Source of the DNA: Chara braunii
Taxonomy: Eukaryota; Streptophyta; Charophyceae; Charales; Characeae
Length of the DNA: 36,068 nt
Assembly: GCA_003427395.1 (NCBI GenBank)
Contig: BFEA01000250.1
Span: forward strand, 52,247-88,314
Direction of reading: 5' to 3'
Below the pieces are notes generated by a model. The model was given only the letters and a program-made list of their open reading frames with translations. It ran no database searches and was not told the DNA's origin. The number at the start of each line of letters is the position of its first letter. Position 1 is the first letter of the stretch. The translations under genes and the position numbers were made by a program. This document shows positions 1 to 10,506 of the stretch, in pieces.

Positions 1-12
1 TTTTTTTTTTTT
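1..12. repeat. T homopolymer at the left end
   Basis: Twelve T residues open the sequence. With the 73-base T-run at the other end, this suggests assembly breakpoints at homopolymers rather than biological boundaries. Confidence 0.9.
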
Positions 13-192
13 CCTGTTGAGCTGGATCCATTTACCCCCTACCGTCTTCACCTGAATAGAATGCCCTGTCATTATCGCCGTATCTAGACTGGAAGTTGCC
101 CCAAATGCGGCTTTAGTGACCCGGCGTTGTATTTGGGTGAAGATCGTAGTCGTCTATTGTTGATATTCTGGTTTCCTGCTGAGCTGGTCCAA
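11..192 (+). repeat. Short direct repeat pair, about 20 bp, 162 bp apart
   Basis: A 20-base segment beginning TTCCTGTTGAGCTGG at position 11 recurs with two differences at 173-192. The sequence between and after it, to about 370, shows no coding signature that I recognise. Confidence 0.55.
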
Positions 193-392
193 GGAATCTA
201 GGGGTGATGGTTGGGTCAGCCTGACAGCGAGAGGAGGGGAGCGGAGGTTACAAAACGGGGCTCAGCCAAGAGAGCAACTTCCGAGCAATTGGTTGAAAAG
301 ATGGAGCCTCCCGGTCAGTGCTAGAGGTGTCTGCTCTTATCAGCACCCTTAGCATCTGCTCGGGCTGTTGTTGTTTTATATATATATACCTC

Positions 393-429
393 CTGATGAG
401 TCGGTGAAACTCCGACGAAACAGTTTGTC
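393..429 (+). ncRNA. Hammerhead ribozyme core, copy 1 (type I-like, short stem III)
   Basis: All conserved core blocks of a hammerhead self-cleaving RNA are present in order: CTGATGA (393-399), a stem II of GTCGG/CCGAC (400-404 and 412-416) closed by a 7-base loop, then GAAAC, a minimal 3-bp stem III (ACA/TGT with loop GTT), and the cleavage triplet GTC ending at 429. A stem III this short is typical of hammerheads in Penelope-like elements and metazoan retrozymes, which often work as dimers. I find no good stem I: the upstream side is a TA-rich tract that may have replaced it. The core is certain by inspection; activity is doubtful. Copies 2 and 3 are near 19.6 and 27.2 kb. Confidence 0.72.
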
Positions 430-654
430 ACAGCCCCTCGTTTGTTGTCCTCTTCTCCCTCTCTGCCTACGGTTTACCGGGCAGTTCTATTTGACGATAT
501 ATATATATATATATATTCAGTATAGTATATTATATAGATATATATAGATAATATATATATATATCGTCAAATAGAACTGCCCGGTAAACCGTAGGCAGAG
601 AGGGAGAAGAGGACAACAAACGAGGGGCTGTGACAAACTGTTTCGTCGGAGTTT
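407..654. repeat. Perfect 90-bp inverted repeat around an AT-rich loop
   Basis: Positions 407-496 and 565-654 are exact reverse complements over 90 bases. The right arm stops inside hammerhead stem II, so it lacks the CTGATGA block. The loop and the right flank carry a second, direct repeat: an AT-rich segment starting TTCAGTATAGTATATTATAT at about 516 and again at about 659. The arms are identical, so this is either a very recent inverted duplication or a chimeric fold-back in the assembly. If transcribed it would give a long double-stranded RNA. Confidence 0.9.
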
Positions 655-744
655 AATATATTCAGTATAGTATATTATATAGATATATAGATATTATCTA
701 TATATATATATTTGGCTGGTGAAGAGATGAGGAAGAGGCTGGGC

Positions 745-849
745 AGTTGTTTTTATTTTCTTTTTTTTTCTTTTTTTTTCTTTTTTGGGACAATGCTCCA
801 ATCTATTCGTGGGGAGCCACACGTGCTGGGAACCGGACCCAGCGTCCCA
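745..849 (-). repeat. Dispersed structured repeat R1, copy 1, with A-rich tail
   Basis: On the minus strand, about 60 bases (849 to 787) match two other places in the window (6592-6649 and 35709-35765). Shared landmarks in that orientation are GGGTCC, a CAGCA-type hairpin, TGGCTCCCCAC and AATAGAT followed by GGAG. Here the unit then runs into an A-rich stretch (782 down to 745), as expected for a retroposon 3' tail. No A or B box is evident, so I call it only retroposon-like. Confidence 0.55.
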
Positions 850-1089
850 TTTAAAACATGAAACATATTGAGAACATATACAGAAAAACTTTGAGATACC
901 GGGATTTTTACCCGGTTTTGTCTGAGAATAGGATCCTGAGCAACTACTAGCCAAAAATTCAGAAAAAAAACTGAAAGGCTCTATGAGAAGTTCCTTTCTA
1001 AGCTGCATGAAGGAACCTTCTTTTTTTGAAAGCGGAGATCCCAGACATGCTCCAGAAACCTAGGAATCCCTAACAAACCTTCCTAAGCT

Positions 1090-1840
1090 CTCCATCACTG
1101 TCTTACTCCCTGCCGAGCTCTTCCAGGTCTCACGCCCCACATCTTGCTGGGTTACAGGGCAACACGACTCACCCCAGCTCCAACCAGCGTCGTCCCAGCA
1201 GCAACCCTTGGTTGTCCCGTGGAATGCCCACCCCAAAGCATCCCCAGATCTCTCTACCAGGCCTCACGCTCCTGCAACAGCAGGTTACAGTGCAACACCC
1301 CAGCACCGGCCAGCGTCGTTCTGGCATCGAACAGCCGCAGGTCACTGAGTAAAACAGCATCAAAGCCACCTAGGAACAGTTGCTAGGAGTCCCCAGAATC
1401 CTAAAACATCCATAAGACCTCTTTTTTTAATCTGGAAAGGTTTGCAAAAATGATGTAGGCTGGGGGTCAAAACTAAAACAACCTACTATCCTAACCCCCC
1501 CCTCAGCGGACAGAAAGTCTGTCCTGGCTTTCAGTCCTCGTACCAGAACTCACTTGATCTCATACCCCCTTCATGCTCGGGTAACAGGGCACCGCAACCT
1601 TCCCCAGTACTATCCAACCTGGTTCTGAAGGACCGGAAGTGCCTTCCTCCCTAGGCACTTCCCATAGCGGCAAGCCCCTGAACAGGTTACAGGGTAATAC
1701 CCCGGCGCACCGCTACGTCGAACGATCTGGTTATGCCTTCCACCCTCGGCATAACTCCACAAGCCTCAAGCTCCCCCCGGGTCACAGAGCCGAAGCTCCA
1801 GCAGCGGCCTGTGTCGTCCCAGCTTCGTTCTTCTGAACTT
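1090..1840 (+). repeat. Degenerate C-rich tandem repeat
   Basis: A loosely conserved unit recurs at about 1151, 1284, 1575, 1686 and 1780. Each contains GGTTACAGGG-like and CCAGCGTCGTCC-like words. Spacing runs from about 95 to 290 bases because units have diverged and lost parts. Short open frames here arise from C-richness and show no domain I recognise. Confidence 0.5.
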
Positions 1841-2289
1841 CTTGCCTAACAATCGTTCCTCTATCGAGAGCCTCTTGACTACATTCCATCCTCCGGTTCT
1901 AACCCCCCCCCTACCCTCCCTCAGAGAATTTTGACTCAGACAACGACAGAGAAAACACAAAACGAGAGTAAAGGAGGGAAAATAACCCCTCACCCTGTGG
2001 CAACTCCGGTGTCTATTCAAGGCTCACGTATTCATGAAGAACACGCAAAAAGGATCGGAGATTACTCCTCCCTCAAAAACGTCCCTCTGTCCTTACACTG
2101 CCTCCGCCAGAAAATGCCCCCTCACCAGACCAGCCCCAGTTCAGAACAGCCCCCTAAACAAACCATTCCAGCTTCCTCAGCAGCATGCAATTCCCCCTAG
2201 AGTATACCCCGACAGAGCTGGAATTCCCCCTTTCCTCATGTCCCACCCCCTCCTAGTGAAACAACCCTCTCTCCTCTCAACTTGCTATA

Positions 2290-3060
2290 TTCAGCACCCC
2301 TTGTCCCCTCTCCCCAACCGCTATACTGATCCGACCCAAAAATCAGCACGGCCCAGATAGAGACAATCCCTCATTACCGCCCCTACTCTCTCAAGGACGC
2401 CACCTCCCACCTTGTGTAGCCCTCACAGGGAGGAGCTCCAAACCCGAGGAGATAACCCCGATCAATACTTGTGAGCCCAAACCCTACAAAGCTCATGTTG
2501 AGCCTCAAGATTTCCATACCCCCAAATTTTGTACCCCCCTGCAAACATCAGAATACAAAAATTCCAGTGACAGTAATCAAGATCAGGAAATTTTGGTTTT
2601 TCCGAGAAAGATTTTCCAAATAGCAAATTAGTCAGGAGGGGAAAATTCTCCTTTCTTCTGATATAGGTTTTGATGATCACCCAAGACTCCATAACACTCT
2701 TACTTTGTGGATATCGAGGTTACACCTTCCCTCAAAAAAACAAACCGCCTAGAGCATGCCTCACAGGCCACCCCCTTGTCTTCTCTCCCCAACCGCCAGA
2801 GCTGATCCAACCCAAAATCAGCCTAGCCTAGAAAAAGACAAATCCTCAATACCGCCTCCCCCCTCCAAGGGAAAAACCTCCCACCATGTGAAACCCTCAC
2901 GGGGAGGGGCTCCAACCCTAAAGGAGAACCTCTCTAATCACAAAGCAAGACCCAAATATTCAAAACTTCAGAATCAGGCTATTACAGCGATAAGGAATCG
3001 AGACGAAGTTGAATTTTCCAGACAGAGATTTGCTGTTTCAAATGAAGAATAATTTTTAGA
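2290..3060 (+). repeat. Direct duplication of about 475 bp
   Basis: 2290-2640 is repeated at 2765-3055. Aligned landmarks include CTCTCCCCAACCGC, CTGATCC.ACCC, CTCACGGGGAGG/CTCACAGGGAGG, and a shared AT-rich tail with ATTTTCC(A/G)A words. The second copy keeps a 98-codon open frame (2756-3052), whose last 37 residues look protein-like and rich in R, N and E. The first copy is interrupted in that frame, so I treat it as repeat DNA, possibly a decayed element, not a gene. Confidence 0.6.
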
Positions 3061-3299
3061 AATGAAAGTTGAATCCAGGTAGGGAAGATGACTTTGAAGC
3101 TCCACATAGGTAATCACAATAGAAAAACGATTCTGATGCCCGACCGGACTTTCGACTCTGATTTCCAGAACGCAAGGTTCAGGAAATCGCTCGGACCGCT
3201 AATTAGGAAGATGCTAAAAAAAAAAAAATCATATCAACAACTAGGAATACAACATAAAAAGAATAAACAGGTAGTCAATTATTGGATCGTCATCATTTG

Positions 3300-4500
3300 A
3301 TGTACGTCAAGAATAACGACGTAGAAAAACCGAACAGGTAATGCAAAATCGAACAAAATATCATGAAACAAATCAGAGTTAAGCAGCCAAAACACGTCAG
3401 GATTAATCAGAATTATTGATTGTACTAAACTTCAGGGTTATAAAACAGGTATCAAAACAAACAAAATATATCTAAGAATCTCCTTGTTAAAGATCTCATC
3501 AAGGTCAAAATGAAGAGGAAAACCCAGCTGACCCTTGATATCCCTAAATGCACCCCCCCTCTTTCCAAACCTCACCTCCTCGCATCATCNACTCTCAAGC
3601 AACTCGGCCGCCTGTGATTGACAATCATTCAACCAACCAAATAGACCGAATGATGATGATAACAAGACCGCAGCTAGGATTGCCATCACAGCATACCAAA
3701 CCACGTCGCGAGACTAAACCGCTGAGTCCGCCAGCCGCCCCTCGCAGGTAGCCCATAGAGATGAGGCGGTGTCCTCGTTGCAGACGTCACCCACCTATAG
3801 GAAACTTTTATCCCGCATGCCTCCTTCCCCCTTCTTCCTTGTAGCACTCTCCTTCCAACCTATGGAACCCTGCCCAACTGCCCTTTCTCCCTCCCCCAGT
3901 ATTCCTCTCCACTAAGACTTTAACGTGAGATGCGTTGCCCAACGACGTCCAGACACGCTCCTCTATGCCCCATGATCCCACTCCCACCTCCTCCTCCCGT
4001 CAATCTTGCCGTTGAAACGCCCCAGCCGCTCTTCGTTCCTGTCCTCACCGCAGGCCCAACGTCGTGTCCAAACGTCGGGCGGCGGAGCGCTCCCGATAGC
4101 CCTCCACCGTCCCCCACCGTCGTGCGCACGTTCTGTTTTTCTTTAAAATCATTTTTTTCTTGCTGGGAAAAATTTGAGATAGGTGATCTGATTTAACTTT
4201 TTCTAGTTAAACCACCAATACTTTTGACCCTTTCCTTGCCGAGCCTGGAAACGCTCTGCGCACCCGAAAAAAAAAGTCATCTTTTGGGTGGTGGCGCCAA
4301 CCATTTTGCCCTCGTAGGTCGACCCCAGGAAGAACGTGGCGTGGGCACAGCCCCATCTTAGAAAAATGGTTGCGGAATGTACTGGTGGTTTTTAAATAGT
4401 AGATAAAACTGAAGGTTTTGATCAAGACTGCACATTTTGTTTCCAAATGTTTTTGATTGAATGCGTTTGAAATTGGGTTGTGTTTGTTTGTTGTGCAGTG
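3300..4500. other. No supportable gene
   Basis: AT-rich to 3500, then C-rich to about 4130 with GT/CC-biased composition. One ambiguous base lies at 3590. Open frames are short and occur on both strands; no motif, structural RNA or repeat boundary was recognised. Confidence 0.5.
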
Positions 4501-4505
4501 CTGTG

Positions 4506-4514
4506 TATATAAAA
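4506..4514 (+). promoter_or_regulatory. Candidate TATA box before a fold-back leader
   Basis: TATATAAAA lies 23 bases before the left arm of the inverted repeat at 4537. That spacing would put the start of a pol II transcript at or near the beginning of the hairpin. Inference only; no initiator is clear. Confidence 0.35.
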
Positions 4515-4536
4515 CTTGGGGCTAAGGTCAGTGTTT

Positions 4537-4658
4537 GGGCCTCGCTGCACTACTCTCGAAATGTGCAAAACGAGAGTGAATCTTCCGCTAGAACATGGAA
4601 AAATACACGGCCATGATTTTTATCTTCTGTGCATTTCAACAGTAGTGCAGCGAGGCCC
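4537..4658 (+). repeat. Fold-back element F1, copy 1
   Basis: The arms GGGCCTCGCTGCACTACT (4537-4554) and its exact reverse complement (4641-4658) enclose about 86 bases, and partial pairing continues inward (CTCGAAATGTGC against GCATTTCAAC). The enclosed core, from about 4560 to 4635, recurs on the minus strand near 25.56-25.62 kb at roughly 70-75% identity by eye. In one frame, several differences between the copies are synonymous and both read NLPL, IHGH and FYLL. It could be a structured leader, a MITE or a relic of coding sequence. Confidence 0.6.
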
Positions 4659-5207
4659 TTCGTCACTATATGAGAATCTGGGTAACGCTGGCAGTCACGC
4701 AGTGAGTTTGTCATGTAAGAGACTGGGAGGTCCCCCGGGGCTAGCTCCCACCGCCATCGTAGAGTTTTCTCAATGTCCCACGTTCAATCGCGTATGGTGA
4801 TCGGCGACGTAGGTCCTCCATTGATGCCAGATGATCTCGCGGTGAATGTAGTTTATGTAATTCCGCGTACTGGGGCAATTGTTTTGCAAGTCTGGGAAAC
4901 ACACTTTTTTTTGGGCGGGAAGTTGCGAACATTCTTTTTTTACGTGCTCGTTGAGATATGAGATATCTTCTCTTCAAATTAAAGGGGGGAGCTGGTAGGA
5001 CCAGACACCCCCAAGTGCCAATGCTAGCAGCCTGTGCCAGCCAACCAGCGAGGTCTGGTTGCACCTAGCTCAACCTGGCACCTGGGAAGGCGTTCTCCCT
5101 TGGGGTGTAGGGCCTATACTCGCGCCCGACATGTGGCGTCGTGGGTGACGTGGCTGGTCGGACGGACGACGGCGCGTGTATAGGGGATGTGTCGACTAAA
5201 CTGTTGA

Positions 5208-5920
5208 CTACTTTATTTAGCGGCGCTATGGATTGCGGGGCTACTACAACGTGACAAGGAAGGGGAGTTGCAACGCGGAGCGGATGAATGATTGATCATC
5301 TTGGAGAAAGGATGCAGGCGGCTACAGGAGATTGTGGGGGAGCTGTCTTTGTGGCCGAATGAAGAGCTAGGGATCGATGGGGGGCCCATCTCATTGGCGG
5401 CTTGGTTGAACGACACGACCGTGAACATCCTAGATGTTATATGAGAGCTGGAGGAGGGGCCGGATCCCCAGCTTGAGCCCTACATCGATTGGTGGCGGGC
5501 AGATAACATGATGGCTACTTGTATGGCTCTCTTCACTGAGGGTCACCATCTGCGCTTTCTGTTGGAGGATCGGCTTGCATCCGAGGCAGTAGCAATACTA
5601 ACAACTATATCCACAACGTCACTCTCCACATCAGTAATGTCACCGGTTGAGGTGAGGGCAGCAGCGGCGACAACAACAACAACAGCAATATCAACAACAA
5701 CAGCAATTACTACAACGACAACAACGATGACACACGATACAACGATGGTGATATCACCACTGATGAAAACGGGGACATCAATCACCACGGCCGGTATAAT
5801 TCCATTGACGAGGGCGGAGAGGACAACGATGGCGGTTACACTACTATCGACGGTGGTATGTCCCTTTACACAGGCGTCAGTCGTGGGTTCGGCCCCTCAA
5901 CTTTTCCCTCCCTTCGATAG
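5208..5920 (+). pseudogene. Decayed gag-like reading frame, family not identified
   Basis: One frame from 5208 reads as plausible protein for about 130 codons and is broken only by TGA at 5289 and 5442. It is acidic and carries words such as LEPYIDWWRADN and FTEGHHLRFLLEDRLASE. Near 5590-5600 the protein-like signal moves to another frame. That frame is Asn/Asp/Gly-rich, has one more TGA at 5648, and stops at TAG 5918. Every internal stop I met is TGA, which CGA codons give after CpG deamination, as in methylated transposons. A basic-to-acidic body followed by a low-complexity N/G-rich tail resembles retroelement gag proteins, but I recognise no zinc knuckle, protease or polymerase. The frames could also be chance. 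Confidence 0.4.
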
Positions 5921-6099
5921 GGGTCCGTTTATGCATATCTGGTTTCTAGCCGTCCGGCACGTAGGAGTGGGTTAGATAGTGAGTAAGGGTTTGAAGGGGG
6001 ATTGCCGACTCTGATTCCTCATTACCGTGATGTCTGATTGGTTTGATAGGTTGGCGGTTACGATTGTTGGAAGCTAATGCTTCCCTATTTTAGGTGAAG

Positions 6100-6520
6100 T
6101 AGTTAATGCCTCCAGCTTAGCAGGAGATAGGATGTATATAATGACCACGGGTTTTTGGCATTAAAATATTAACGAAAATTGACATGTGGCAGGACCCCGT
6201 CATAATACAATTTCATACAACTTTTTTTTAGATATATAGTAGGCTCTGTGAGTAGTAGATAGTAGGATAATCCATCTACAATGACCATGGGGCCTATTCA
6301 CAAGATTTTGTCATGTTAATCAATTCAATTCAATTTTGCTTTGAAACAGTCGGAGATATAGTAGGCTCTATGAGTAGTGGATCGTAGGTCAATCCATCTA
6401 CAATAGCCATGGGGCCTATTCACAAGATTTCAGTATGCTAATCAATTCAATTCAATTCAATTCTGCTNTGATACAGTAGGATATAGGTGCAGTAGGTTAA
6501 TCCTCCTTTGGTATGGGGGG
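6100..6520 (+). repeat. Tandem repeat, about 122-bp unit, two clear copies plus degenerate flanking copies
   Basis: Copies at 6231-6352 and 6353-6479 share GTAGGCTCT, AATCCATCTACAAT, CCATGGGGCCTATTCACAAG and a run of AATTC pentamers (CAATTCAATTC). A more degenerate copy precedes them from about 6100 and a partial one follows from 6480. The pentamer run differs by one unit between copies. A single N lies at 6467. Non-coding. Confidence 0.85.
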
Positions 6521-6591
6521 GTAATCAATGCCTCTGCATGTACGATGGCCAAGTGGCCCAGTTATATCATTTTTATTTTTGACAAGATCAT

Positions 6592-6702
6592 TGTACAGGG
6601 AAGTTGGACCCGATTTCCAGCAGGTGTTGCTCCCCACCAATAGATGGAGTCTTCGCTGCGGGGGTTCACTTGACGGGGGTGCTCCTATCACCTCGTCAAG
6701 TG
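6592..6702 (+). repeat. Dispersed structured repeat R1, copy 2, with terminal hairpin
   Basis: 6592-6649 matches the R1 copies at 849-787 (minus) and 35709-35765. It is followed by a hairpin with outer stem CACTTGACG (6667-6675) paired with CGTCAAGTG (6694-6702), an inner GGTG/CACC and loop CTCCTAT. Copy 3 has a hairpin at the same place, with almost the same loop (CTCATAT) but a different stem sequence. Conserved loop with changing but paired stem argues for a functional RNA or DNA fold. Confidence 0.6.
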
Positions 6703-6722
6703 CTCTTCCTGCTCATGGAGTT

Positions 6723-6725
<3 letters not shown>

Positions 6726-6789
<64 letters not shown>

Positions 6790-6790
6790 T
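6726..6790. repeat. (TA)n microsatellite
   Basis: About 65 bases of TA dinucleotides with one CA interruption. It directly follows the R1 copy 2 region, so it may have grown from an A/T-rich retroposon tail. Confidence 0.95.
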
Positions 6791-7241
6791 ATGTACAAGG
6801 GTAGCGCAGGGTAGGGTAGAGTAGGGTAGATAACGACATCGAGGTCAACGAAAAGAAAAAGTCAACGTATCTCTCTCGCTGCTTGTCATCCGTCAAAGAG
6901 CATGGAATGACAGAATGACTCAGAACCACGAGGCGCCGTTGCTGACACCGAGTACGAACACCTATTTTTTGTTGTCTTTTTTTTTTTTATGCCACGAGGT
7001 CCAAAAATGTGCTCCTTAAACCACCACTACCTTTCTTGTTTATGGGGTCGTGGGCCTCTAAATTCAAGTTCGGAGGCGGAGGGCCCGCATATGAAAATTA
7101 TCAATGTGGACGATATCGGGTAGGATTGCGAGTCCTAGAAAAAAAAGTGAATACATCTTCAGGACTCATCCTACGAACTGTAGGATGACACAGCCGTTCT
7201 TTTCCAAATTCCCTATCGGCTTCCTCTGAATAGAACATGCA

Positions 7242-8837
7242 GGGGCTCGTTAGACACTCCTTGGGCATGTAAAATCTACGAGGACATGATCATTCCACCT
7301 ATCCTCGGGGAAGAAATTGGAAATGTGAAAACATTTCCTCGAGAAATCCTTGTAGCGTCCTTGTGGCCCAGCCATTTCGTGCCCTAGTGCAAGGGACCTC
7401 ACGAGGTCCCTCGGAGCTCAAGGTTCCGTAAAAATCGTACGGCGAAGGTACACGTCATCGACAACTTTCTTTTTTCGGTCGGTCCATTGGTGTTCCGCCA
7501 GCGGCTGCATGGACATCTCCGGGCCTCAATGTTGGGATTTCAGGCAACAGGTCGCCAACGGTTACCATTGGAGGATGACGGTGGTCGGGGTTTGTCTTCA
7601 ACTGGGGCTGTCCTCGCGATGCGTCCCGCCAGCTTCGTAGGAGTTCAACGGTCGGGAAAATTGAATATTTTACCCGATCCCCCTCCCACATCCCCACTCA
7701 TGTCGGTGATGGAAACCTTTAGAGCGCATGTGTCGTATACTGTCCTCTACCGTTTTCTCCCTTCATCGTCGCCGTTTGGTGGACCTCCATTGTCGTCGTG
7801 GAGTTACGGCCCTGTCATACGTGTCGTTGATGGCCGACCTCCATCGAAGGCTGTCACGGCTGCTCCTACTCGCGACTTTGCTTGTCGAGGTCCTCCTGTT
7901 CCATGTGTGCATCCTCAGCAGGGTGCCTGAGCGTATCGAACGCCCCCCCAGTCCTCATTTTCATCCACCACCTCGACATCACTCGTGGAAGAACACCGCA
8001 ACCCATGGCGCATCAAACTTGACTACAACCTTGGTAATGGTCACAGTATTCAACCCTTCGACCATGACTTAATGAATCGTCTTCCTCCTCCGTGCGTGGA
8101 TCTGTGCTCTCATTTTGCCCAATGCCCTCTCCTCTTGACAACAAAAAAGCATGACCGTCACGGTCGTCGCCACGGCTGTCTTCTTGATCGTCGTCAACTA
8201 CGCACGTCCGTCGTTGCCGCCGCCCTCCGTCGGCACGCGTGCTGCAATGCTCATCAACTATGAAAATACAACAGCCTACGAACTCGTCACGACCATAGTA
8301 ACCTCAGCGCCAAGTCGCCGACGATGTTCCCATGTATGCTCGACTCCACACATATGTGCGGCGGCAGGAGGAGGTAATGGCGATGGACCTTCGCGGGGAG
8401 CTCATAAATTCATGACGACGTACGACGACTCCACTACGCCGCTGCAAATGCCCGTTTCCAGCGTCGCCAGTATGAACGCCACTTGCCCTATGTCACTGTC
8501 GTCACGTCCAACACCCAATTCAGAATTTGACTTTCGAACGGGGAGGTCCATTACTTTTTAAGGTTTTTTTTTTCCCCATCTCCAGCGCCTTACAATTTAT
8601 CCCGCCTTTGGCAGCTGGACTAGACCGTCGTGATACAGACATCATCCAATGGACCAAGTCATTGCCCCCCCCCACAACCTACTATAATATTGTGAAAATG
8701 ATCCCGGGGGGCCAAAAGGAATCATCTTTGGGAGACCACCCCGAGGATAGGTGGAACGACGACAAAAATTTCCTTAAAAACCCCGAAGGAAACTTCCTCC
8801 GGCCCTAGGACGCCATAAGGAGTGTCTAGCAAGCCCC
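7242..8837. mobile_element. Inverted-repeat DNA transposon T1, about 1.6 kb
   Basis: The left end GGGGCTCGTTAGACACTCC (from 7242) matches the reverse complement of the right end, GGGGCTTGCTAGACACTCC (ending 8837). A second shared block, TTCCACCTATCCTCGGGG, lies at 7293-7310 and inverted at 8739-8756, so the terminal repeats are about 70-100 bp long with insertions. Flanking triplets are GCA and ACA, so a target duplication is unclear. The ends are related to those of T2 at 19.87 kb (common core GACACTCCT), which has TTA duplications. Together they suggest the PIF/Harbinger-Tourist type. No DDE transposase was recognised inside. Confidence 0.7.
7722..8522 (-). pseudogene. Possible decayed minus-strand coding region inside T1
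   Basis: One minus-strand frame runs 267 codons with seven TGA stops (for example at 8520, 8502, 8493, 8304, 8013), one TAG (7866) and no TAA. Between them it reads as basic, then strongly acidic, protein-like sequence (for example VVDDDQEDSRGDDRDGHAF, then DPRTEEEDDSL). The bias to TGA fits CGA-to-TGA decay of a methylated element, as at 5.2-5.9 kb. The GC-rich composition also gives overlapping open frames on the plus strand (93-147 codons), so this may be chance. No domain recognised. Confidence 0.25.
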
Positions 8838-9136
8838 ACAACCGTTATGGCTAATAGGGTATACTGTTTTTTTTTTTTGCTTTGCTTTTTTAACTATGCT
8901 CCTAGGTTACCAGAGTCACAAGGGTGACCCGGACAAACCTACCAAGGGTACCCGGGGCAATGCCAAGGAGGGTCAAATTGTTTTTGTTTTCTTTGGCAGC
9001 GGGTTGGGCTACAAGCCGGGCCGACAGGGTCACCTTGTTTGCCCGGGCGGTCCAGTCGTCCAAGGACCAAGGAAGGTCCCAGGAAAAAAAAAAACAGAAA
9101 AAAACTATGCTATGCAAAAAAACAAACTGCGGAATG

Positions 9137-9215
9137 GCCAGTGGTTTGGCGGTTAGAGCACTCGTTGGAAAATTTAATGCGCATTGTGGTATAAGGGCAC
9201 ATGTTCAAATCTTTG
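9137..9215 (+). repeat. tRNA-derived SINE-like element
   Basis: A good pol III A box, TTTGGCGGTTAGAGCA (ending 9160), is followed about 43 bases later by a B box, GTTCAAATC (9203-9211). Order and spacing match a tRNA gene or tRNA-derived SINE. The acceptor and anticodon arms do not fold well, so a SINE head is likelier than a working tRNA. Its 3' end is not defined. Confidence 0.5.
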
Positions 9216-10318
9216 AGTCTGCACTCTTGCGCATAGGCCACCAGCGGTCGTCAACCGACGTACTGCCATCCGCACACCCCCCTTGGGCTTACGCATGGTA
9301 CTATTACAGACACTTCCGACACACCACCCGAGGGGTTAGTCCATGGTCGTAGTATGTTGGTAGCAGGCCTTGGGGGGAGGGTTGTTTGAGTGCTTAGCCT
9401 TAGGGTGGTCTGACGAGTCTGTGTGTATGTGTGGGTTATGTGTGGTGTGTGGTCCAATGATCTCTAGGTCATGTCTCACTTACTCACCATGGGCGGGGTA
9501 GAGGACGTAGGTTGGGTAGGGGTCTTAGGTCAGGTATAGGCTAGGTCGGAATTTGTGTAGATATTGTGGGCATACATGTTTGCACCGTCTCGTTCGTATG
9601 CACTGCTCTGTCGACATGTCATGGGTGTGACTGGGTACTATGGTAGTTTCTCGACCTCATGGTACACCAGCGAGAGTCCATACTTACATTGTACGACTTT
9701 GGTCCCAGTCTGGGCCCCCTCTTGAGTAGTGGTAGTGGTTGGGTGTTAGGTATATACAATTCCCAAGGGCGGGCCTCATGTCTACCTTACGATGCTTGCG
9801 GGTTGGGCTTCATCCGGGCTGGTACCTGTCTGCGTTCCCATTGAGGGGGTTGATTGGGGCGTGAATCTGGGGAAGGGTCTTTGGGTAGGGGTCTCATCTT
9901 AGGCAGGGGAGGGTGGGTTGTCGCATTGATAGTAGAAGGGTGGTAGACACCCATAGAATCTGCTAGATGTGATACAGATGGGCAATAACCACATATTTGT
10001 GACCCCTCCTGTGTCAAGGTCGTCCTCGAGAATTCGGGGTGTCCCTATGGTAGCGCCCGGTGGGACTCGTCTGAGACCTTCAGAAGGCACGGGTTGGTGT
10101 AGGTCTAGGTCTAGAGATAAGGTCTGGGTCGCACCGTTTGAGGGCTCGACTTGCGATCTAATCAGGACAATAATAAAAAAGTTGTTGTATGATGCCCCCA
10201 GGAGGAGATTGTCCTTGGGGATGTCACAAGCCATCTGATCTCCCAAGTGGTTGAGTTTACTTTACAATGGCAGGCACCTCCCGAGGCCTAGCATCCAGCC
10301 TCTACTACGATCCAGACT
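9216..10318. other. No supportable gene
   Basis: G/T-biased plus strand with frequent GGGTNGG and TAGGTC words. Several open frames of 60-115 codons exist on both strands, overlap one another and show no recognisable domain. Confidence 0.5.
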
Positions 10319-10344
10319 TAAAAAAAAAAAAAAAAAAAAAAAAA
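10319..10344. repeat. Poly(A) run
   Basis: About 26 bases of A, possibly a retroposon tail. No target-site duplication was found beside it. Confidence 0.85.
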
Positions 10345-10439
10345 GGCAACTTTTGGTTCAAGGGAACGCAAACTTCTTTACACAAATTTCCAGTAAAGAA
10401 TATTTTAATAAAAATATATCTATATTTTTTTAATTTTTT

Positions 10440-10506
10440 GGGAGCTGGCTGGGCAAGTGGTCTTTGGCCAGACTGGTAACCTAGGTAGCAGGACAATTTT
10501 GCTCCC
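10440..10506 (+). other. Possible tRNA-like fold with complementary ends
   Basis: The segment begins GGGAGC and ends GCTCCC, with TGGCTGGGCAAGTGG (A-box-like) near the start and an internal TGGTC/GGCCA hairpin. No B box and no T-run follow. It resembles the closed tRNA-like units at 20.8, 22.8 and 24.3 kb in plan only. Confidence 0.2.

Noticed and set aside
5543-5788. Minus-strand 81-codon valine-rich frame
   Set aside because: It is the antisense of a CAA/AAC trinucleotide-rich stretch; the hydrophobic run comes from the repeat and not from a membrane protein.
8902-9117. Possible small inverted-repeat element with GGGTGACCC and CCCGGGCGG words
   Set aside because: Similar words recur at 10.76-10.85 kb, but I could not align ends or arms convincingly.
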